From assembly GCF_014905615.1 (NCBI RefSeq), contig NZ_AQGU01000026.1:310001-374000 (forward strand): DNA of 64,000 bases. The letters are read 5' to 3'. Positions 20,106-31,118 of this stretch are shown one piece after another. Under the pieces are notes generated by a model. The model ran no database searches and was not told the origin of the DNA. It saw only the letters and a program-made list of their open reading frames with translations. This DNA is from Pseudoalteromonas aliena SW19 (lineage in GTDB: Bacteria; Pseudomonadota; Gammaproteobacteria; Enterobacterales; Alteromonadaceae). Made by a program: the position numbers and the translations under genes. Within the stretch, counting starts at the first letter, position 1. The number at the start of each line of letters is the position of its first letter.

Positions 20106-21431
20106 TTACCTCCGTTGAAATAACGCCATAGTTTCAATATGCCCTGTATGAGGAAACATATTCATTAGCCCTATTTTATTAAGATCAAAACCTGCTTGCG
20201 ATATAATAGCGCTGTCACGGGCTAAAGTAACAGGGTCGCAAGAGACGTATAAAATTGTTTTAAACTGCTTTAAAGGTAGCTGCTCCAATACAGCCATTGC
20301 ACCAGTACGAGATGGATCTAATACGAGTACATCTAAATCTTTACTAAACCACAGCGCATTTTGAATTTTCTGCGTTAAATCAAAACAATGAAACTGCGCA
20401 TTTGCAATAGAGTTAGTTTGCGCATTTTGCGCCGCCATTGCAACCGCTGAAGTAACCCCTTCTACACCTGTTACTGTTTTTGCTTGTTTTGCCAGCACGA
20501 GCGAAAAGTTGCCAATACCGCAAAATAAATCCAAGATATTTTCATCGCCATTTAAATTAAGCCAATCTACTGATTGCTTCAGCATAGCTTGGTTAACTTG
20601 TGAATTTACTTGGATAAAATTATCTAAACCGAATTCAAACTTAAGATTAAATTCTTCAAGATAGTAAAACGGCATTGCTAAATGCGAATGCTCAATGACA
20701 TCACTCTCGCCTTGCCATACAATGTCATACTTATAATGCGAAGCTGCCTGCTCTACTAATGCTTTAAATTCATCAGAAATCACTTTTGTATGACGAATAA
20801 TAACAAAGCTATGGTCATCACTTTCGCACAATTGCAGGTGGCTTATACTGTGCAGCGGCTTATATTGATTAATTAAATCATCAAAAAGTGTAAATATATC
20901 TGCGAATGCCTCACTTAACACGGCACATTGATTAATACTTACAATATTTTTTGAGCCGCTTGCTCTGTAGCCCACACGCATTTTTTTAGCAGCTTTATCA
21001 AACATCACAGCAATACGCGCACTGCGCCTATAGTGTGTTGATTTACTTAATAACGGGGTTTGCCAGTTTAAGTTTTTTTGTTTTGCGAACTTTTCAAATA
21101 ACTGATTAACCGCAGTTTGTTTTTCAGCAACCTGTTGGCTTGCCTCTAAATGCTGTAATTGGCATCCGCCGCAATGATTATAGTGTTCACAAAAAGGCGC
21201 TACTCGTGCACCACTTGCTTTAATAACCTTGTGTGTAATTGCACTACTATAACGTGCTTTATCATCAACAAGCGTTGCTTTTACTTGTTCACTTGGTAAT
21301 GCACCGCTTACAAAACACACTTTGTTATTGTATTTTGCGATACCACGTCCTTGATGATCCATTGCAGTAATATCAAGCACTACTGACTTTTGTTGTAGTG
21401 GCTTTTTTTTTGCTTTAAAAATTTGTGCCAT
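20106..21431 (-). CDS. rlmD: 23S rRNA (uracil-1939-C5)-methyltransferase
   Basis: A 441-residue SAM-dependent RNA methyltransferase. An N-terminal TRAM domain (about 15-75) is followed by iron-sulfur cysteines in CEHYNHCGGCQLQH, then the Rossmann methyltransferase domain with ILDLFCGIGNFSL, VLVLDPSRTGA and the catalytic cysteine segment ILYVSCDPVTLARD. It methylates U1939 of 23S rRNA. It is divergent from barA across about 120 bp and heads the rlmD-relA-mazG operon. RlmD rather than RlmC is supported by the TRAM domain and the neighbourhood. Confidence 0.94.
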   Translation of the reverse strand: MAQIFKAKKKPLQQKSVVLDITAMDHQGRGIAKYNNKVCFVSGALPSEQVKATLVDDKARYSSAITHKVIKASGARVAPFCEHYNHCGGCQLQHLEASQQVAEKQTAVNQLFEKFAKQKNLNWQTPLLSKSTHYRRSARIAVMFDKAAKKMRVGYRASGSKNIVSINQCAVLSEAFADIFTLFDDLINQYKPLHSISHLQLCESDDHSFVIIRHTKVISDEFKALVEQAASHYKYDIVWQGESDVIEHSHLAMPFYYLEEFNLKFEFGLDNFIQVNSQVNQAMLKQSVDWLNLNGDENILDLFCGIGNFSLVLAKQAKTVTGVEGVTSAVAMAAQNAQTNSIANAQFHCFDLTQKIQNALWFSKDLDVLVLDPSRTGAMAVLEQLPLKQFKTILYVSCDPVTLARDSAIISQAGFDLNKIGLMNMFPHTGHIETMALFQRR

Positions 21432-21554
21432 TTGGCATTACCTTAAAATGGTTATAGGTTAAAACAATAAATGTACTGCTATAGCAGAGGCTTTGAGAAT
21501 AGGTGTTGAAACGTATATACTCGAAACATACTAATAATGATAAACGTTCCCATT

Positions 21555-24341
21555 ATGACTAAATTAGGCTTACGCGATTCTGTTTTAACACTGACCCTGA
21601 TCCCGACGGTGATCATTGGATTATTGCTTGGTGGTTATTTTACAATAAATCGTTACATTGAGCTTGATGAAATTTTATATCAGCAAGGCGCCACAATTTC
21701 TGAGCCTCTTGCGATTGCGCTAGAGCAACCCTTATTTGAAAAAAACAAACAACTGCTCAGTCGCTTAATTAGCTATACGCACAATAAACATTCGCCAACG
21801 GTAAAATCCATAGCTATTTTTGATAATAATAACCAATTAATAATGACCAGCAACTATCACCGCTCTTTTGATAAGTTGATTAATCAAAAAGTGATGCAAA
21901 ATTTAAATACAACTCAAATACAAGTTTCAGAAAAATTAGTTACTTTTTTCACTCCAATTATTAACCACTCCACCCATGACTCAAAATGGGATCCATCTGC
22001 ATTTCACTCTCCGTTAGGAACGGTTATTTTACAGCTAAACAAAGACCAAGCTGTAATAGGGCAACAGCAAGCATTACTAGTGAGCGGTATTGTCATTATT
22101 TTATCTTTGATATTTGCCGCTATTTTAGCATTTAGATTAAGCCGTATGTTTATGACGCCGCTTAATAAGTTAGTACTCGCAACCGACAAGCTTGTTGAAG
22201 GAAAAAGAAGTACCGGCCTAAACGAGAGTATGATTGGCGAGTTTGAATTACTTCGAGAAGGTTTAAATACTATTGCCCATACTATGGTGATGCAAAAAGA
22301 TGAAATGCAAAAAAACATAGATCAAGCAACCAGTGACTACCGTGAAACACTAGAACAATACGAGACTCAAAATATTGAGCTCACAATGGCAAAAAAAGAA
22401 GCGCAAGATGCTAACCGTGTTAAATCTGATTTTCTAGCCAAAATGAGTCACGAATTGCGCACCCCCTTAAATGGGGTAATGGGCTTTACTCGCCAACTTT
22501 ATAAGACGCCACTTAATAAGCATCAAAAAGATTACCTCGATACAATTATGCTTTCAGCCAATAGTCTAATGACCATTATTAGCGATATTTTAGACTTTTC
22601 TAAATTAGAAGCCGGCGCAATGGAACTTGAGTCAATTCAGTTTCAATTACGAGATGCTGTTAACGAAGTAATGACGTTGCTAGCACCAAGTGCTCACGAT
22701 AAGCAGCTTGAGTTATCAATCTATATAAACTCACAAGTGCCTGATGATTTAACTGGCGACCCTACTCGCTTTAAACAAATACTCATTAACCTCTTAAGTA
22801 ATGCCATAAAATTCACCGAAAAGGGCTCAATTAAAGTCGATATAAGTTACCGATTACTCGATGAAGAACGCGCATCGGTATTAGTCGCCGTAACCGATAC
22901 CGGCGTAGGCATCCCAATGGATAAGCAAGATTCTCTATTCACTCCATTTGGTCAAGCCGATTCAAGCATAACGCGTAAGTTTGGTGGAACAGGCTTAGGG
23001 CTTATTATTACCAAGCATATTGTTGAAGCAATGAGCGGGCGTATAACACTCAACTCAGCGCCTGGTAACGGAACATGCTTTACTTTCAACAGCATATTTA
23101 GATTACCCAATCATGTATTCACAAATGATTTGCCTAGTAAATCGCTTGTTGGTAAGCGTATTTTATATTTAGAGCCTCACGAACACACGCATCACGCAGT
23201 GTTGTCGTTATTAACACAATGGCAAACCAATGTTACCGCTTGCTTTAACGAAACAAGCTTTTTAGATGCGATAAAAAATCAAGAGTTTAAATACGATGTT
23301 TGCTTAATTGGACACATGGCGTCTGTTGATGACATGCAAAGACTAAAAAGCTACGTTAAAGCAGTGCGCGACTCAACTGATTACTTGTATCTAATGCTAA
23401 ATACTGTTTCGCATAATATGCGTGAAGCATTTATTGGCAGTGGTGCAGACGCCTGCTTAAGTAAGCCTCTCAATCATCGCAAATTGTGTGAAGTGCTGGC
23501 AGCGCCTTACCGCCTTGATCACCCTGTTCATAACATCGAACAAAATGAGCAGCAGTTACTGCCACTTAAAGTGCTTATAGTAGATGATAACGATGCGAAC
23601 TTAAAACTAATTTGCACCTTACTTGCAGAGCAAATTGAAGCAATGGACACAGCTCATAATGGCTCTCAGGCCTATAGTTTGAGCAAAAGTCATAAATACG
23701 ATGTCATCTTTATGGATATTCAAATGCCGATTATGGACGGCATCACGGCATGCAAACTAATACAAGAATCATCATTGAATGAAGATACCCCTATTATTGC
23801 CGTCACAGCTCATGCACTGCATAGTGAAAAAGAACAGCTGCTTAAAGATGGCTTTAAAGGCTACCTAACAAAGCCAATTGATGAAGATATGTTAAGACAG
23901 ATTATTAGCGATCACAGCCCACAAACACCAATCAATCGCGATAAAAGTAAAAAGAATACTCCACAGAGCCCTGCACCATTTGAAAGTAATCGTATTGACT
24001 GGACTCTTGCATTACAGCGCGCAGGTGGGAAAAGTGAGCTCGCGTTAGAAATGCTTAATATGCTGTTGTTAAGCGTACCAGAGACCCTTAATTTACTCAT
24101 TAAAGCTATTGATGACAAAGATTGCCAGCAAGTACTCACTATCGTTCATAAATTTCATGGTGCATGTTGCTACACAGGCGTGCCAAAGCTTAAATCATTA
24201 GCTGAAACAATAGAAACATCACTTAAAAGTGAATGTACTTTAGATAATATTGAGCCTGAGCTTTTTGAACTGCAAGATGAGCTTGAAAATTTATTGATTG
24301 ATGCAAAAATTAATGACAAAAGCAAAAAAGACGCACTATAA
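21555..24341 (+). CDS. barA: Hybrid sensor histidine kinase BarA
   Basis: About 928 residues, the tripartite sensor that phosphorylates UvrY/GacA and so controls Csr small RNAs and carbon storage. Order: N-terminal helix (TLTLIPTVIIGLLLGGYF), periplasmic domain (about 35-175), second helix (about 178-198), HAMP, a coiled coil that closely matches E. coli BarA (IDQATSDYRETLEQ), HisKA with KMSHELRTPLNG (His near 299), HATPase, a degenerate receiver, an intact receiver (FMDIQMPIMDG, Asp near 721) and a C-terminal HPt domain (HKFHG, His near 868). The ATG at 21555 is chosen because MTKLGLRDSVL aligns with other BarA starts; an upstream ATG adds six residues. Divergent from rlmD, as in E. coli. 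Confidence 0.95.
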   Translation: MTKLGLRDSVLTLTLIPTVIIGLLLGGYFTINRYIELDEILYQQGATISEPLAIALEQPLFEKNKQLLSRLISYTHNKHSPTVKSIAIFDNNNQLIMTSNYHRSFDKLINQKVMQNLNTTQIQVSEKLVTFFTPIINHSTHDSKWDPSAFHSPLGTVILQLNKDQAVIGQQQALLVSGIVIILSLIFAAILAFRLSRMFMTPLNKLVLATDKLVEGKRSTGLNESMIGEFELLREGLNTIAHTMVMQKDEMQKNIDQATSDYRETLEQYETQNIELTMAKKEAQDANRVKSDFLAKMSHELRTPLNGVMGFTRQLYKTPLNKHQKDYLDTIMLSANSLMTIISDILDFSKLEAGAMELESIQFQLRDAVNEVMTLLAPSAHDKQLELSIYINSQVPDDLTGDPTRFKQILINLLSNAIKFTEKGSIKVDISYRLLDEERASVLVAVTDTGVGIPMDKQDSLFTPFGQADSSITRKFGGTGLGLIITKHIVEAMSGRITLNSAPGNGTCFTFNSIFRLPNHVFTNDLPSKSLVGKRILYLEPHEHTHHAVLSLLTQWQTNVTACFNETSFLDAIKNQEFKYDVCLIGHMASVDDMQRLKSYVKAVRDSTDYLYLMLNTVSHNMREAFIGSGADACLSKPLNHRKLCEVLAAPYRLDHPVHNIEQNEQQLLPLKVLIVDDNDANLKLICTLLAEQIEAMDTAHNGSQAYSLSKSHKYDVIFMDIQMPIMDGITACKLIQESSLNEDTPIIAVTAHALHSEKEQLLKDGFKGYLTKPIDEDMLRQIISDHSPQTPINRDKSKKNTPQSPAPFESNRIDWTLALQRAGGKSELALEMLNMLLLSVPETLNLLIKAIDDKDCQQVLTIVHKFHGACCYTGVPKLKSLAETIETSLKSECTLDNIEPELFELQDELENLLIDAKINDKSKKDAL

Positions 24342-24358
24342 GTAAGCGCGTCTTTTAA
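24324..24358 (+). terminator. Rho-independent terminator overlapping the barA stop
   Basis: The stem AAAAGACGC/GCGTCTTTT encloses the barA stop codon and is followed by a short A/T tract. The left arm is inside the coding sequence. Confidence 0.65.
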
Positions 24359-24365
24359 AAAATAA

Positions 24366-24565
24366 TTAACCTGAACTCTGGTTAAGATATTTACTAATAT
24401 ATTGAATCATAATGATATTTAAATTTATTTTTCTCTAGCCAGAGATTTTCAGTGAAAACAAGGCGAACTTACGCGTCAATAGCTGGCCTATTGCAAGTAA
24501 ATTCAACGTAGTTAGCGCTGAAAATAGCTGCTTGAGATAGATTTATTATCCAGAGTTCAGGTTAA
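24366..24565. repeat. MITE-like element, family A copy 1 (200 bp)
   Basis: The ends are TTAACCTGAACTCTGG and CCAGAGTTCAGGTTAA, a perfect 16-bp terminal inverted repeat. The interior is itself imperfectly palindromic (ATTTTCAGTG near one end, CGCTGAAAAT near the other). It is about 90% identical by eye to 49932-50130 and related to 62783-63092. It encodes nothing. The right end abuts the pdxJ stop codon and the left end follows the barA terminator. Confidence 0.85.
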
Positions 24566-25297
24566 TTAAGTACGTGCTTCAAGCATTAAGCGTTTCATAT
24601 CACGAACCGCTTTATCTAAACCATCAATGGCTGCGCGGGCAATAATAGCGTGGCCAATGTTTAGCTCATAAATCTCTGGCATCGCTGCAATTGGTTTTAC
24701 ATTGTGATAATGAAGGCCATGTCCTGCATTTACAATTAAGCCAATACTGGCTGCATATTTCACGCCTTCACGAATATGCTCTAACTCTTTGTGTAAATCA
24801 GTATCATTTGTTGCATCAGCATATGCGCCAGTGTGTATTTCTACATAAGGCGCACCGCATACTTTTGCCGCATCTAATTGTGCAATATCCGCATCAATAA
24901 ATAGCGATACTTTAATACCCGCATCGGTAAGCGTTTTTGTTGCGGCTTTAATTTTATCTATATTACCCGCTACATCTAAGCCGCCCTCGGTGGTTAACTC
25001 TTCGCGCTTTTCAGGTACTAAACACACGTACTCAGGCTTTACTTCAAGCGCTATTTTTATCATTTCATCGGTAACAGCAATTTCAAAATTCATCCGTGTT
25101 TGAATCGTTTTAGCCATTACATAAACATCGCGATCTTGAATGTGGCGACGATCTTCACGTAAATGAATGGTGATGCCATCAGCACCAGCATGCTCAGCAA
25201 CACTGGCTGCATGAGCAGGATCAGGATAAGTCGTTCCACGCGCTTGGCGAAGCGTTGCAATATGGTCAACGTTTACACCCAAAAGAATATCTTTCAT
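24566..25297 (-). CDS. pdxJ: Pyridoxine 5'-phosphate synthase
   Basis: A 243-residue TIM-barrel enzyme that condenses 1-deoxyxylulose-5-phosphate with 3-amino-1-hydroxyacetone phosphate to give pyridoxine phosphate. The start at [20 protein letters not shown] gives family length and has AGGT upstream; a longer frame adds 16 residues that overlap the recO gap. Landmarks are the substrate loop [12 protein letters not shown] and [11 protein letters not shown]. It follows recO by 22 bp as last gene of the lepA-to-pdxJ operon. The usual next gene, acpS, is absent; a MITE and barA lie there instead. Confidence 0.96.
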   Translation of the reverse strand: MKDILLGVNVDHIATLRQARGTTYPDPAHAASVAEHAGADGITIHLREDRRHIQDRDVYVMAKTIQTRMNFEIAVTDEMIKIALEVKPEYVCLVPEKREELTTEGGLDVAGNIDKIKAATKTLTDAGIKVSLFIDADIAQLDAAKVCGAPYVEIHTGAYADATNDTDLHKELEHIREGVKYAASIGLIVNAGHGLHYHNVKPIAAMPEIYELNIGHAIIARAAIDGLDKAVRDMKRLMLEART

Positions 25298-25319
25298 TAT
25301 TTTACCTGTAAAATTACGT

Positions 25320-26012
25320 TTATTGAGTAGCCGCAAATAGCTCACGACTTTTTAATGGCTTATTACCTAATAAAGGCTTTAACAAATATCGACTTAATTG
25401 TTTTGCCATATATAACACATCAGTTTGGCTAAAGTCATGATTTGCTATTGCATTTAGTTGTAAACCACTAAAACCAGAGCGATTATCATCTTGCACTAAA
25501 AATCCAAACTCAGGGAAATAGCTATACGTTTGCTTTTCATCTATTGGCTCACCACTGGCGTCAAAACTAAAATCGACTCCATAACCAAGTAGTTCTAATA
25601 ATTGAAATTCGTACGAACGAAGCACTGCTTGTAAATTAGCACCACTGTTTAAATTTTCTAAATGTGTTTTATAAAGTTCAAAAACCTGCTCTATAGGCTC
25701 GTTTATAGGCACAATCCGGTTAGTTAACTCATTTAAATAAAAGCCGCAATAAAGTTCATCACCTTTTAAAAAAAGTGGTGCGCCGTGTAGCTCAAATTTA
25801 TTGATGTACTTTAGATCGTACTTGCCACTGTAATGAACAAGCAGGGGTTGAAAAGGTTGTAACTGGGCTTTGTGTTTAGTGGCCTGGCGGCCACTAATTC
25901 GTGCAATCATTCTAAGCTGACCAACACCTTCTACTAACATATCAAGCATTACTTGCGAGTCACTATAAGGACGTCGATGTAATAAATAGGCAGTGTAGAA
26001 ATCGCTATCCAT
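25320..26012 (-). CDS. recO: DNA repair protein RecO
   Basis: A 230-residue recombination mediator that works with RecF and RecR to load RecA on SSB-coated gaps. The N-terminal OB-fold region ([26 protein letters not shown]) and the helical part with [21 protein letters not shown] are characteristic. Zinc-binding cysteines are not evident, as is common in gammaproteobacterial RecO. It begins 20 bp after era, in the conserved rnc-era-recO-pdxJ order. Confidence 0.93.
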   Translation of the reverse strand: MDSDFYTAYLLHRRPYSDSQVMLDMLVEGVGQLRMIARISGRQATKHKAQLQPFQPLLVHYSGKYDLKYINKFELHGAPLFLKGDELYCGFYLNELTNRIVPINEPIEQVFELYKTHLENLNSGANLQAVLRSYEFQLLELLGYGVDFSFDASGEPIDEKQTYSYFPEFGFLVQDDNRSGFSGLQLNAIANHDFSQTDVLYMAKQLSRYLLKPLLGNKPLKSRELFAATQ

Positions 26013-26032
26013 ATACTAGGTAGCTTTTTAGT

Positions 26033-26965
26033 TTAGTCTTCACCGTAACCTAAGCTTCGAAGTGCTCGCTCGTCATCAGCCCAACCTGATTTAACTTTTA
26101 CCCAAAGCTCTAAAAACACTTTATTATCAAGCATTTCTTCGAGATCTTTACGCGCTTCACGGCCAATAACTTTAAGCTTTTCGCCCTTATTACCAATAAC
26201 CATGCGCTTTTGAGTTTCACGTTCGACTAATATTAAGCCGTTGATGTGCCAAATACCATTTTCTTGCCATTTAAACTGCTCTATTTCAACAGTAACTGAA
26301 TATGGAAGCTCTTCACCCATGAAGCGCATTAGCTTTTCACGAATAACTTCAGCCGCCATAAAGCGCATTGAACGATCGGTTACATAATCATCAGGGAAGT
26401 AAAATTCACATGGCTGTAAACGTTTAGTTACTTCAGCCTTAATCAAGTCTATGTTCTTACCTTGTTTTGCAGATACCGGCATGATGCCTACAAAATCAAA
26501 CTTATCACCTAGCCACTTCATGTGCGGTAACACAAGATCGCGGTCTTTAACTTGGTCAATTTTATTAATAACTAATAATACCGGCTTACCACTTTGTGAT
26601 ACTTTGTTAAGTACCATATCGTCATCAGCATTCCAGTGAGTGCCTTCGACAACAAATATAATAAGCTCTACGTCACCAATTGAACTTGATGCTGCACGGT
26701 TCATTAAACGGTTAATGGCACGCTTTTCTTCAACATGTAACCCTGGCGTATCGATATAAATTGCTTGGTATTTACCTTCGGTATGAATACCCATAATACG
26801 ATGGCGGGTGGTTTGCGGTTTGCGAGAGGTAATGCTCACCTTTTGCTCAATGATTTCATTAAGTAAAGTTGATTTACCAACGTTTGGACGTCCTACAATA
26901 GCGACCATGCCACAAAACGTATCTACATCGCCGTCATGAGGTTGTATTAGAGTATCAAGATTCAT
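26033..26965 (-). CDS. era: Ribosome-assembly GTPase Era
   Basis: A 310-residue GTPase that binds the 3' end of 16S rRNA during 30S maturation. G motifs: [12 protein letters not shown] (G1), DTPGLH (G3), NKIDQV (G4) and SAKQGKN (G5). The C-terminal KH domain contains [22 protein letters not shown]. The start of era overlaps the end of rnc by 11 bp, an overlap that implies coupled translation. Confidence 0.97.
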   Translation of the reverse strand: MNLDTLIQPHDGDVDTFCGMVAIVGRPNVGKSTLLNEIIEQKVSITSRKPQTTRHRIMGIHTEGKYQAIYIDTPGLHVEEKRAINRLMNRAASSSIGDVELIIFVVEGTHWNADDDMVLNKVSQSGKPVLLVINKIDQVKDRDLVLPHMKWLGDKFDFVGIMPVSAKQGKNIDLIKAEVTKRLQPCEFYFPDDYVTDRSMRFMAAEVIREKLMRFMGEELPYSVTVEIEQFKWQENGIWHINGLILVERETQKRMVIGNKGEKLKVIGREARKDLEEMLDNKVFLELWVKVKSGWADDERALRSLGYGED

Positions 26966-27632
26966 TTTTAATTATCTTCAATGCTTTTTCAGCAGCTTTT
27001 TGTTCGGCTTTACGGCGCGAGCTACCAACAGAAATTATGCTATCCATTCCATCAACAATACATTCAACCGTGAATGTTTGATTGTGTGCTTGGCCTTGTG
27101 TATCAACCACAGTATAGCCTGGCAAAGGTAACTTACGGCCCTGTAGATGCTCTTGCAGCAAGGTCTTCGGATCTTTTTGATTAAGCCCTGGTGAAATAGC
27201 ATCCAAGCGTGATTCATACCACGCCAATATTAGTTCGCCACAGCGCTCAATACCTGAATCTAAAAATGCAGCGCCAATAATAGCCTCTACAGCATCAGCA
27301 AGGGTTGACTCACGGCGGAATCCACCACTTTTAAGCTCACCTGGACCTAGGCGCAGGTAATCACCAAGACCAAATTCAAGTCCAAATTCAGCGAGTGTTT
27401 GACCACGTACAAGCGTTGAGCGCATGCGACTTAAATCGCCTTCACGCGCTTTAGGAAATTTAGCATAAAGCGCATTCGCTATTACAAAGCTCAAAATAGA
27501 ATCGCCTAAAAACTCTAGTCGTTCATTATGTTGACCTTTATGACTGCGATGCGTCATTGCCTGTTCAAGTAAACCTTGATCAGCAAATTCATAGCCAATT
27601 TTATTGTATAGTTCGGTTACATTTTTTTTCAT
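26955..27632 (-). CDS. rnc: Ribonuclease III
   Basis: A 225-residue double-strand-specific endonuclease that processes rRNA precursors and regulatory RNAs. The catalytic signature is [18 protein letters not shown], with further acidic residues in [20 protein letters not shown]-terminal dsRNA-binding domain (about 155-222) ends [17 protein letters not shown]. Length equals that of E. coli RNase III (226). Start is 2 bp from the lepB stop. Confidence 0.97.
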   Translation of the reverse strand: MKKNVTELYNKIGYEFADQGLLEQAMTHRSHKGQHNERLEFLGDSILSFVIANALYAKFPKAREGDLSRMRSTLVRGQTLAEFGLEFGLGDYLRLGPGELKSGGFRRESTLADAVEAIIGAAFLDSGIERCGELILAWYESRLDAISPGLNQKDPKTLLQEHLQGRKLPLPGYTVVDTQGQAHNQTFTVECIVDGMDSIISVGSSRRKAEQKAAEKALKIIKNES

Positions 27633-27634
27633 TG

Positions 27635-28570
27635 TTACTGAATATTACCTAGGCGTTCAAAACGAACACCAGTTGGAACCCATCCTGGTAAAATATCATC
27701 TGGGCCATTCTCAAATTCAAAACTCATCCATATAAAGACAGCTTTACCCACCAAGTTTTCTTTTGGTACAAAGCCCCAAAAGCGACCATCTTGGCTGTTG
27801 TCGCGGTTATCACCCATCATAAAATAATGATCAGCAGGAACAACCCATTCATCTGCAGGCGTACCTGGTTGCTGATAATAACGCCCTTTTCTTTCAGGTG
27901 TTTGTGGGTTAATTAAAATATCATGCGTAACCGTGGTCAAATTTTCACTTACACGTGCAAGAGGCATCGGGCCTTGCTTAAATTCGTCATCATTAATTAA
28001 TTTAAAATCAATTTTGTTAAATTCATTACATAAAAGCTCACCTTTTCGGGTTTCACCTTCATTGCAGTTTGGCTGGATATATAAGCGTTTATCACGATAA
28101 ACAACTTTATCTCCAGGCAAGCCTATTGTACGTTTAATATAGTCAACTTTATCATCTAGCGGGTATTTAAATACAACAATGTCACCACGCTCAGGTTCGT
28201 CCATTTCAACCAACTGAGTACGCCAGACAGGGTCTTTTATACCGTATGAATATTTTTGTACTAAAATAAAATCACCTACAAGCAAAGTAGGCATCATCGA
28301 ACCGGATGGAATTTGAAACGGTTCAAAAATGAATGATCTAAAAATAGTAATAGCAGCAATCATCGGAAATATCGACTTTGCAGTTTCTGTTATTACTGGC
28401 TCTGGCGCTATTAATGCCGCTGTTTCTTCATCTAACGGAGCACCGGCAGACGTTTGCGCTATTGCTAAACGCGCTTGCCTTTTAGGTGCAAACATTAAGT
28501 GATCTATTAACCATATCAAACCTGAGCCTAGGGTTAATAGCACCAATAAAACTGAAAAGTAACCGGCCAT
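27635..28570 (-). CDS. lepB: Signal peptidase I
   Basis: A 311-residue inner-membrane serine protease that removes signal peptides from exported proteins. It has an N-terminal helix ([20 protein letters not shown]), a second hydrophobic segment before the catalytic domain, the nucleophile box [14 protein letters not shown], the catalytic lysine region [11 protein letters not shown] and the C-terminal [16 protein letters not shown]. The operon position between lepA and rnc is as in E. coli. Confidence 0.96.
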   Translation of the reverse strand: MAGYFSVLLVLLTLGSGLIWLIDHLMFAPKRQARLAIAQTSAGAPLDEETAALIAPEPVITETAKSIFPMIAAITIFRSFIFEPFQIPSGSMMPTLLVGDFILVQKYSYGIKDPVWRTQLVEMDEPERGDIVVFKYPLDDKVDYIKRTIGLPGDKVVYRDKRLYIQPNCNEGETRKGELLCNEFNKIDFKLINDDEFKQGPMPLARVSENLTTVTHDILINPQTPERKGRYYQQPGTPADEWVVPADHYFMMGDNRDNSQDGRFWGFVPKENLVGKAVFIWMSFEFENGPDDILPGWVPTGVRFERLGNIQ

Positions 28571-28586
28571 TTATAATCCTTTGTTT

Positions 28587-30374
28587 TTATTTACCAACTT
28601 TTAAAATAGCTAAAAACGCTTCTTGAGGCACTTCTACATTGCCCACTTGCTTCATGCGTTTTTTACCATCTTTTTGCTTTTTAAGTAGTTTTTTCTTACG
28701 ACTTACATCACCACCGTAACACTTTGCAATTACGTTTTTACGCAACTGTTTTACCGTGGTACGTGCGATAACATGCTGCCCTATCGCTGCTTGAATCGCA
28801 ATATCAAACATCTGACGAGGAATAAGCTCTTTTAATGCATCAGCTAACTGACGACCACGAGACTGTGCACCATCTCTGTGAACAATAATCGCAAGTGCAT
28901 CAACACGTTCACTGTTTATTAAAATATCAACACGTACCATATCTGATGTTTGGAAGTGTTTAAAGTTATAATCAAGTGATGCAAAACCACGGCTAGTTGA
29001 TTTTAATTTATCAAAAAAGTCCATGACCACTTCAGCCATAGGTAGCTCGTACGTAACAGCTACTTGCTTACCGTGATAAGTCATTTTTGTTTGGCTACCG
29101 CGCTTTTCGATACACAAAGTAATAACATTACCTAGGTATTCTTGTGGTACCAAAATATTAGCTTCAACAATCGGCTCACGAATTTCTACAATATCGTTTA
29201 CTGCGGGTAAGTCAGATGGATTATCAATCTGAAAAGTACCTTCTTTAGTAACGATCTCGTAGATTACCGTTGGTGCTGTTGTAATTAAATCAATATCGTA
29301 TTCGCGCTCTAAACGCTCTTGAATGATTTCCATGTGCAGCATGCCTAAAAAGCCACAGCGGAAACCAAAACCAAGTGCCGTTGAATTCTCTGGTTCAAAG
29401 AATAACGACGCATCGTTTAAGCTTAATTTGTTAAGTGCATCACGGAATGATTCATACTCATCTGATGCAATTGGAAACATACCCGCATAAACCTGTGGCT
29501 TAATTTTTTGAAAGCCAGGTAAACGAAGTGGTGCCGCATTTTTTTGATGAGTTATCGTGTCGCCCACTGGCGCACCATGTATCTCTTTAATGCCAGCAAT
29601 AACAAACCCTACTTCGCCAGTTCTTAAAATACCCGTGTTAGTTTGCTTAGGTGTAAATACACCCACTTGGTCAGCGGTATGTATATGCTCGTTCGACATT
29701 ATTTTTATTTTGTCGCCAGTGCGTAATTCACCATGCTTAATACGCACTAGTGATACAACGCCCTGGTATGGGTCAAACCAAGAATCAATAATAAGTGCTT
29801 GTAGAGGCCCATCTTTATCGCCTACTGGCGGTGGAACATCTCTAACAATCATTTCGAGCACTTCGGCAATACCTACACCAGTTTTAGCGCTACATTGCAC
29901 GGCATCAAGTGCGTCAATACCAATTATTTCTTCAATTTCTTCTGCAACTCGAAGTGGATCTGCCTGCGGTAAATCGATTTTGTTCAGTACAGGGATTACC
30001 TCTAATTCCATTTCAATAGCCGTGTAGCAGTTAGCTAATGTTTGTGCTTCCACACCTTGGCCGGCATCAACAACAAGCAGTGCACCTTCACAAGCAGCTA
30101 AAGAACGCGATACTTCATAAGTAAAATCAACATGCCCTGGAGTATCGATGAAATTAAGTTGGTAAGTTTCACCATCATTCGCTTTATAATTCAACGTTAC
30201 ACTTTGCGCTTTAATGGTAATACCACGTTCGCGCTCAATATCCATTGAATCCAAAACCTGTTTTTGCATTTCACGGTCGGTTAAACCGCCACAAACTTGG
30301 ATCAAACGATCTGAAAGGGTCGATTTACCATGATCAATATGGGCGATGATCGAAAAATTACGGATATGCTTCAT
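28587..30374 (-). CDS. lepA: Elongation factor 4 (LepA)
   Basis: A 595-residue translational GTPase acting in initiation and ribosome back-translocation. GTPase motifs are [13 protein letters not shown] (G1), DTPGHVDF (G3) and NKIDLP (G4). The family-specific C-terminal domain contains [22 protein letters not shown] and ends [21 protein letters not shown]. It is the first gene of the run lepA-lepB-rnc-era-recO-pdxJ; a 275-bp gap to rseC upstream probably holds the promoter. Confidence 0.97.
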   Translation of the reverse strand: MKHIRNFSIIAHIDHGKSTLSDRLIQVCGGLTDREMQKQVLDSMDIERERGITIKAQSVTLNYKANDGETYQLNFIDTPGHVDFTYEVSRSLAACEGALLVVDAGQGVEAQTLANCYTAIEMELEVIPVLNKIDLPQADPLRVAEEIEEIIGIDALDAVQCSAKTGVGIAEVLEMIVRDVPPPVGDKDGPLQALIIDSWFDPYQGVVSLVRIKHGELRTGDKIKIMSNEHIHTADQVGVFTPKQTNTGILRTGEVGFVIAGIKEIHGAPVGDTITHQKNAAPLRLPGFQKIKPQVYAGMFPIASDEYESFRDALNKLSLNDASLFFEPENSTALGFGFRCGFLGMLHMEIIQERLEREYDIDLITTAPTVIYEIVTKEGTFQIDNPSDLPAVNDIVEIREPIVEANILVPQEYLGNVITLCIEKRGSQTKMTYHGKQVAVTYELPMAEVVMDFFDKLKSTSRGFASLDYNFKHFQTSDMVRVDILINSERVDALAIIVHRDGAQSRGRQLADALKELIPRQMFDIAIQAAIGQHVIARTTVKQLRKNVIAKCYGGDVSRKKKLLKKQKDGKKRMKQVGNVEVPQEAFLAILKVGK

Positions 30375-30649
30375 AAACTGGATTCTATACTTCTATTTTA
30401 ATGGACTAACTATGAATACCTAAGTGACTTGAAAATACTTACTTTAGGATGCGATGAATTCAGCGTGTGTGTAACAGACTTAACTCATGTTTTTTAAGAT
30501 GGGTTTAAAATAATTTATTCTTTTAATAACAATAATTTAGACTTAACTAAATTAAATGGTTCAACCAGATAAAATAATTTTAAAAACCACTGTCCCCTGT
30601 ATTTCCAAGTTACTTTGGTGTAAAACGGCAATTTTACATTTAATTGGCG

Positions 30650-31099
30650 TCAATCACCATCTATTTGAGTTAAAGGGATACTAATTGGGTGAATTTTTAT
30701 TACTTTTATATCGTGTTTAAGTGATTTAACGCGTGTTTTAGCTATAAAAAAGCCAAACATTCCACCAATAATCGCAGCAAGTATTTGCCAGCCTTCAGAT
30801 AATAAAAACAACTCTGATGTAATCAATGCAAAGATGAGACTAAAAAATAGTGGAAGCATATACACAGCAAAAGCGTGCTTTACAACATAGCTATCATCTA
30901 AGGAAAGGGTAATCTTTTGACCGATCTCAACAGGTGAGTCAAATTTATAGGGAAGTGTTTTTTTTTCTGTACCAAACAATTTGCTAAATACTTGTGAGCC
31001 ACAACGACCATTACACCCTTCGCAAGCTTGTTTTTGCTGTGCTTCTAAATGTGCAGTGTGGCCATTTAAGGCCACAATGGTGAGAGTTTGTTCAATCAT
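30650..31099 (-). CDS. rseC: RseC family protein (sigma-E operon; redox-associated)
   Basis: A 149-residue inner-membrane protein. The N-terminal part has a cysteine cluster (QACEGCNGRCGS) and the middle has two transmembrane helices (AVYMLPLFFSLIFALITSEL and GWQILAAIIGGMFGFFIA). RseC/RsxC-related proteins act in redox control of SoxR and modulate sigma-E. It lies 19 bp after rseB, last gene of the rpoE operon. The call rests on gene order and the Cys motif. Confidence 0.9.
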   Translation of the reverse strand: MIEQTLTIVALNGHTAHLEAQQKQACEGCNGRCGSQVFSKLFGTEKKTLPYKFDSPVEIGQKITLSLDDSYVVKHAFAVYMLPLFFSLIFALITSELFLLSEGWQILAAIIGGMFGFFIAKTRVKSLKHDIKVIKIHPISIPLTQIDGD

Positions 31100-31118
31100 A
31101 ACAATCCTTACGAATCGC

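Noticed and set aside
29557-30027. 156-codon frame antisense to lepA
   Set aside because: lepA is unambiguous. The shadow protein has no recognisable feature and high Ser/Thr/Pro content from reverse reading.
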